From Thiobacillus denitrificans (GTDB lineage: Bacteria; Pseudomonadota; Gammaproteobacteria; Burkholderiales; Thiobacillaceae), in contig DHHQ01000003.1 in the NCBI GenBank assembly GCA_002403375.1, forward strand, positions 157,552 to 175,995: a stretch of DNA of 18,444 nucleotides, given 5' to 3'. A program made the position numbers and the translations under genes. Positions 14,944 to 18,444 of the stretch are shown in pieces (position 1 is the first letter of the stretch; every line of letters begins with the position of its first letter). Below the pieces are notes generated by a model. It had not been told where the DNA came from, did no database searches, and saw only the letters and a list, made by a program, of their open reading frames with translations.

Positions 14944-15893
14944 CAGCGCTGCCCTCCCAGATTTCTTTCGAGTTCACCGGCGGACGGCAGGCCGACACCG
15001 AGCGAACGTGCCACCTGTTCGTTGACCGAGACGCCGGAATAGGCGGGATATGCCGGGGCAGGCAGACGCACCGTCGGCCCCTGCAGCGCGCTGTCGACCG
15101 CTTCGGCGGCCTGCCGTCCGATCTCGGCCGGGCTCGAATGCAGCGACAGCAGGGCCCCGGCCCGCGTCAGCGAATACGAATAGCCGAGCACCGGGACGCG
15201 GTAGCGGTAGGACGTGAGGAAGAGGCTTTGCGCGGTATTGCGGTTGAACACCGCAGGGTCGGGAACGGCCAGCAGCACGTCGGCGCCGGACAGCACGCTT
15301 TCGAGCGGTCTCACCAGGCGCTCGTCCGCCGCCAGCGTCTGCGCCACCAGGGTCAGCCCCTGCGCGCGCGCGGCCTCGCCCAGTTCGCTCGCCAGCCCGG
15401 CCTGCTCCGCCCCCAGCAGCACGCCGACGCGGCGCGCTTCGGGCAGCGCCAGGCGGATCAGCCGCACCTGCCGCTCGAACGGCTGGTCGAGATAGATCGC
15501 CGACGCCGCATGGCCGCCCTCGGCGAGGCGCACACGGCCGGTCTTCTGGTACCACGCGCGCGGCACCAGCACCGCCAGCACGGGCGGCCGTCCCGCCAGC
15601 GACGCCAGCGCCTCGGCGGCACGCACGCCCACGGCGACCGCCAGCCGCGCCTCGCCGAGCGAGGCGGCAGACGCGGCGTCGGCGTACACGCGGCCGACCT
15701 CGTGGGGACTGCCTTCGAGACGCGCCCGCAGGGCCTGATAGACCTCCTGGTACGGCGCGGAGTCGTCGCTCAGCACCACCACCACCCTTGCGGCGGCCGC
15801 CGGCGATGCCCCGAGGACGAGCCAGGCCGCCGCCAGGAACAACCAGGCGATGCGCCGGAACGCCGTCGAATCGCGCGGCGGCCGACGCGTCAA
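14943..15893 (-). CDS. Periplasmic ABC-type substrate-binding protein, 316 aa
   Basis: The start is probably TTG at 15893, overlapping the dnaQ stop as TTGA, with a purine-rich AGGGGG just upstream. No ATG or GTG gives the whole signal peptide. A signal peptide follows (hydrophobic segment AWLFLAAAWLVLGASPAAAA, cleavage near residue 35). The mature part shows the two-lobed binding-protein pattern of the ABC_sub_bind (PF04392-like) family: ALPEARRVGVLLG, VLSGADVLLAVPDPAVFN and RYRVPVLGYSYSLTRAGALL, the latter giving the typical hinge. No permease or ATPase gene is adjacent. Instead the next gene, overlapping by one base, is the membrane GGDEF-EAL protein. This suggests a sensory rather than transport role, which is inference. 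The ligand is unknown. Confidence 0.82.
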   Translation of the reverse strand: MTRRPPRDSTAFRRIAWLFLAAAWLVLGASPAAAARVVVVLSDDSAPYQEVYQALRARLEGSPHEVGRVYADAASAASLGEARLAVAVGVRAAEALASLAGRPPVLAVLVPRAWYQKTGRVRLAEGGHAASAIYLDQPFERQVRLIRLALPEARRVGVLLGAEQAGLASELGEAARAQGLTLVAQTLAADERLVRPLESVLSGADVLLAVPDPAVFNRNTAQSLFLTSYRYRVPVLGYSYSLTRAGALLSLHSSPAEIGRQAAEAVDSALQGPTVRLPAPAYPAYSGVSVNEQVARSLGVGLPSAGELERNLGGQR

Positions 15894-16594
15894 GCCGCCC
15901 CCTGCTCCGCGCCCCACAGGCAGGCGCCCTTGCTCTCCTTGGCGATCGCCTCGAGCAGGCTGGCGTGCGCGGCCAGTTCCTCGCTCGTCGCAGCCAGCAG
16001 CACGGGCTTCGGGCGCGCGCGCCCGGCGGCCTGGCGCGCCGCTTCGCTGCGCACCTCGAGCCCGATCGACAGGCTTTCCTGGCCGCGCGTCAGCGCGAGG
16101 TACACCGCCGCCAGCAGTTCGCAGTCGAGCAGGGCGCCGTGCAGCGTGCGCGCCGCGTTGTCGACGCCGTAGCGTTTGCACAGCGCATCGAGGTTGTTGC
16201 GCTGGCCGGGATGCAGCGCCTTGGCCATCGCCAGGGTGTCGGTCACGCCATCGCACCAGTTCGTCAGCGGTGCCATTTCGAGCAGGCGCAGTTCCATGTT
16301 GAGGAAGCCGACGTCGAACGGCGCGTTGTGGATGATCAGCTCGGCGCCCTGGATGAAATCGACGAACTCCTGCGCGATGTCGACGAATCGCGGCTTGTCC
16401 TGCAGGAATTCCGGGGTGATGCCGTGCACCTGCATGGCCCCGACGTCGATGTCGCGGTCGGGGTTGACGTAACGGTGAAGGTGGTTGCCGGTGAGCCGGC
16501 GGTTGACCATTTCCACCGCCGCGACCTCGATGATGCGATGCCCCTGATTGGGGTCGAGGCCGGTGGTTTCGGTGTCGAGGATGATTTGACGCAT
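15890..16594 (-). CDS. dnaQ: DNA polymerase III epsilon subunit (3'-5' proofreading exonuclease)
   Basis: Epsilon removes mismatched nucleotides behind the Pol III alpha subunit. The 234-aa product (E. coli 243) carries all three exonuclease motifs: DTETTG with Asp7 and Glu9, HNAPFD with Asp94, and HGALLDCELLA with His152 and Asp157, matching the DEDDh catalytic set. Residues 180-234 form the variable tail that tethers alpha; the linker is Ala/Arg-rich (RSEAARQAAGRARPKP). The ATG at 16594 begins directly at the conserved MRQIILDTETTG. The gene follows rnhA after 41 bp. In E. coli the two are neighbours but divergent; here they are colinear. Its stop overlaps the TTG of the next gene. Confidence 0.96.
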   Translation of the reverse strand: MRQIILDTETTGLDPNQGHRIIEVAAVEMVNRRLTGNHLHRYVNPDRDIDVGAMQVHGITPEFLQDKPRFVDIAQEFVDFIQGAELIIHNAPFDVGFLNMELRLLEMAPLTNWCDGVTDTLAMAKALHPGQRNNLDALCKRYGVDNAARTLHGALLDCELLAAVYLALTRGQESLSIGLEVRSEAARQAAGRARPKPVLLAATSEELAAHASLLEAIAKESKGACLWGAEQGAA

Positions 16595-16616
16595 GGGTTC
16601 GCTTTCTTGTTATCTG

Positions 16617-16634
16617 TCCGGGGAAACTCCGGGG
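16617..16634. repeat. Short direct repeat between rnhA and dnaQ
   Basis: TCCGGGG occurs at 16617-16623 and 16628-16634, an 11-bp period, within the 41-bp rnhA-dnaQ gap. It may be a minor regulatory element or chance in GC-rich DNA. Confidence 0.35.
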
Positions 16635-16635
16635 C

Positions 16636-17088
16636 TCAGCGTTGTTGCGCCTGCAGGACGCCCTGGTTGGCCAGCTGGTCGGCGCGTTCGTTCTCCGGAT
16701 GGCCGTTGTGGCCGCGCACCCAGAACCATTCGATGCGGTGCTGCTGGGCGAGCGCATCCAGGCGCTGCCACAGGTCCTGGTTCTTCACCGGCTTGCCGTC
16801 GGCCGTGCGCCAGTTGCGCTTCTTCCAGCCGGGCAGCCATTCGCTGATGCCCTTCTGCACGTACTGCGAGTCGGTGTGCACCTCCACCGTCGACGGCTTC
16901 TTCAGGAGCTCGAGCGCGCGGATCACCGCGGTCATCTCCATGCGGTTGTTGGTGGTGTCGGGTTCGCCCCCGCTGATTTCCTTGCGGTGCCCGCCGGCCA
17001 CCAGCAGGGCGCCCCAGCCGCCGGCGCCCGGATTGCCCTTGCAGGCGCCATCGCTGTAGATATAAATGGTGTTGGTGTCAGCGTTCAC
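16636..17088 (-). CDS. rnhA: Ribonuclease HI
   Basis: RNase HI cuts RNA in RNA-DNA hybrids, removing R-loops and primers. The 150-aa product has the full catalytic set at the expected spacing: Asp13 in SDGACKGNPG, Glu51 in NNRMEMTAVI, Asp73 in HTDSQYV, Asp137 in NERADQLAN, plus His127. The basic handle region is present (PGWKKRNWRTADGKPVKNQD). The start is GTG at 17088, overlapping the last 11 bp of the yafS-like gene; this places Asp13 close to the position of Asp10 in E. coli. Overlap upstream and a 41-bp gap to dnaQ suggest one transcript. Clustering with dnaQ, yafS and gloB matches the E. coli neighbourhood. Confidence 0.95.
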   Translation of the reverse strand: MNADTNTIYIYSDGACKGNPGAGGWGALLVAGGHRKEISGGEPDTTNNRMEMTAVIRALELLKKPSTVEVHTDSQYVQKGISEWLPGWKKRNWRTADGKPVKNQDLWQRLDALAQQHRIEWFWVRGHNGHPENERADQLANQGVLQAQQR

Positions 17089-17815
17089 GACGTACCCGAT
17101 ACTGTTTCAGATTGATCACCTTGGCCGCGGGCGACAGCAGGCGTGCCGCCACCGGCGCCCGCCACTGCGGCAGGATCACGTGCATCCCCGGCACCCGCTT
17201 GACCGCCTGCAGGAAATACACGCCGCCGCCCATCGCCCACCAGCGGTCGCCCGCCGGCTCCATGAAGCGCAGCCGGCGCAGCCACTTCTGGCGGTTGACC
17301 GGCGGCCGGTAGCAGCACATGCTGCCGGCCGCCACCTCGAGGCCCAGCAGCGCCATCCAGTCCTTCACCCGCGAAATGTTGAGGAAGCTGCCGTTCCACG
17401 GGTAGCCGCGCTCGCCTCCCTGCAGGTGGCGCGCCAGCCCCCACAGGCTGCGCGGGTTGAATCCGGCAAGCACCAGGCGGCCTTCGGGGCGCAGCACGCG
17501 CTCGGCCTCGCGCAGCACCTGGTGCGGGTTGGAACTGAATTCCAGCACGTGCGGCAGCAGCAAGAGGTCGAGCGACTGGCTCTCGAACGGCAGGAACATG
17601 GGGTCGGCCCGGACATCCGCCAGCGGCTCCACCGCGCAGGTCACCCGCAGCGGAATGCGGCTGTTGCGCAGGAAGTCGAGCTGCGGCAGGCCGACCTGGA
17701 CCGCGTGGAAGCCGAACACGTCCGACACCGCATTGTCGAAATAGCGCTGCTCGCGAAACAGCAGGTGCTGCCCGAGCGGCGTCTCGAACCATCCTGCATC
17801 GAGCTTGGATAACAT
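17078..17815 (-). CDS. yafS: YafS-like SAM-dependent methyltransferase, 245 aa
   Basis: The ATG at 17815 is chosen because AGGAG lies 7 nt upstream; an open frame further upstream belongs to the opposite strand of gloB. The class I methyltransferase fold is recognisable from residue 70 on: ADPMFLPFESQSLDLLLLPH, then ERVLRPEGRLVLAGFNPRSL and the Trp-rich C-terminal part (EPAGDRWWAMGGGVYF). Motif I, normally a Gly-rich loop holding SAM, is degenerate here (FGFHAVQVGLPQLDFL, residues 34-48). The C-terminus ends basic (KQYRVRRER). The neighbours gloB, rnhA and dnaQ are those of E. coli yafS, which supports orthology by context. The substrate is unknown, and weak SAM binding cannot be excluded. 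Confidence 0.85.
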   Translation of the reverse strand: MLSKLDAGWFETPLGQHLLFREQRYFDNAVSDVFGFHAVQVGLPQLDFLRNSRIPLRVTCAVEPLADVRADPMFLPFESQSLDLLLLPHVLEFSSNPHQVLREAERVLRPEGRLVLAGFNPRSLWGLARHLQGGERGYPWNGSFLNISRVKDWMALLGLEVAAGSMCCYRPPVNRQKWLRRLRFMEPAGDRWWAMGGGVYFLQAVKRVPGMHVILPQWRAPVAARLLSPAAKVINLKQYRVRRER

Positions 17816-17845
17816 AGCCCTTCTCCTGTTCCGTTGCCGCAAGCC

Positions 17846-18444
17846 ATGCTGACGCTGATTCCGCTGCCCGCGTTCGAAGACAACTACATCTGGGTGCTGC
17901 ACGACGGGCACCACGCCGTCGCGGTCGACCCCGGCGACGCGGCGCCGCTGGTCGCGTATCTCGACGCCAACGGGCTCGCGCTCGCCGCCGTGCTCGTCAC
18001 GCACCACCACCGCGACCATACTGGCGGCACCGCGCTGTTGCGTCAACGCTACAACTGTCCCATCTACGGCCCCGCCGGCCCGCGGATTCCCGCGATCAGC
18101 CATCCGGTGCGCGGCGGCGATTCGGTCGAGCTCGCAGCGCCGCGCGTGCGCTTCGACGTGCTGGCGACGCCGGGCCACACGCTCGACCACCTCAGCTACG
18201 TCGGTCAGGGCTGTCTGTTCTGCGGCGACACCGTGTTCGGCTGCGGCTGCGGCAAACTGTTCGAAGGCGACCCGGCCATGATGGCAACGAGCCTGGACGC
18301 TATTCTAGCGCTGCCGGACGATACCCGCCTCTGTTGTGCGCACGAATACACCCTCAGCAACATCGACTTCGCCAGGACGATCGACGCCGGCAACCCGGCG
18401 CTGATCGCGCGCGAGCGCGCCGACCGGGCGTCGCGCGCCCGCGG
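17846..18444 (+). CDS. gloB: Hydroxyacylglutathione hydrolase (glyoxalase II), partial
   Basis: GloB hydrolyses S-D-lactoylglutathione to D-lactate and glutathione, the second step of methylglyoxal detoxification. The visible 199 residues start MLTLIPLPAFEDNYIW, a family hallmark. They carry the metallo-beta-lactamase metal site: THHHRDH with His53, His55, Asp57 and His58, then His111 in TPGHT, Asp128 in CGDTVFGCGCGKLFEG, and His166 in CAHEYTLSN. The C-terminal substrate-binding end lies beyond the window. The start is 30 bp from the yafS start on the other strand, with no clear Shine-Dalgarno, so its promoter must overlap the yafS coding sequence. Confidence 0.96.
   Translation, partial: MLTLIPLPAFEDNYIWVLHDGHHAVAVDPGDAAPLVAYLDANGLALAAVLVTHHHRDHTGGTALLRQRYNCPIYGPAGPRIPAISHPVRGGDSVELAAPRVRFDVLATPGHTLDHLSYVGQGCLFCGDTVFGCGCGKLFEGDPAMMATSLDAILALPDDTRLCCAHEYTLSNIDFARTIDAGNPALIARERADRASRAR

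Noticed and set aside
14943..16757. One 604-aa minus-strand protein spanning the dnaQ region and the binding protein
   Set aside because: Its first half is dnaQ read out of frame. The true binding protein begins with a signal peptide at the TTG near 15893.
17816..18190. N-terminal extension of the yafS-like protein to 18190
   Set aside because: It lies antisense to the well-conserved gloB, and a strong AGGAG marks the ATG at 17815.

Overview
This 18.4-kb window looks like core chromosome of a GC-rich betaproteobacterium. The sequence supports this through the mfd-serB pair, a pyrophosphatase gene divergent from mfd, the yafS-rnhA-dnaQ block divergent from gloB, and uniformly high third-position GC. 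A Thiobacillus-, Rhodocyclales- or Nitrosomonadales-like host is my inference; the window contains no rRNA or other marker that settles genus.

Layout from left to right. (1) Positions 1-5604 hold a leftward operon of three exported proteins: a 175-aa coiled-coil/beta protein, a 631-aa periplasmic TPR and coiled-coil protein, and a TPR lipoprotein of more than 1060 aa that runs off the left edge. They are joined by a 3-bp gap and a 4-bp ATGA overlap. This is the least understood part of the window and resembles the periplasmic/outer-membrane part of a Glt/Agl-type envelope machine. (2) A regulatory region (5605-5901) with a 20-bp-spaced 11-bp direct repeat separates it from a rightward gene for an exported rhodanese-like protein (5902-6555), which ends at a strong bidirectional terminator. 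(3) Leftward genes encode a YfcE-type metallophosphoesterase (6626-7177) and inorganic pyrophosphatase ppa (7281-7829). The whole gap between them is made of heptamer tandem arrays in opposite orientation around a GC palindrome. (4) Rightward genes are mfd (transcription-repair coupling), serB (phosphoserine phosphatase), flgM (anti-sigma-28) behind a near-perfect sigma-28 promoter, and a CopZ-like metallochaperone. (5) Leftward from 17815 to 12850 lies a tightly packed run of yafS-like methyltransferase, rnhA, dnaQ, a periplasmic binding protein and a membrane GGDEF-EAL protein. (6) gloB (glyoxalase II) starts 30 bp from yafS on the other strand and runs off the right edge.

Functionally the window mixes housekeeping (DNA repair and replication proofreading, PPi and serine metabolism, methylglyoxal detoxification) with envelope and motility signalling: flgM under flagellar control, a c-di-GMP enzyme with a co-encoded periplasmic binding protein, and the TPR envelope operon. 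No tRNA, rRNA, IS element, phage gene or CRISPR array was seen. The non-textbook signals are the TPR operon, the inverted heptamer arrays and the binding-protein/GGDEF-EAL pair.
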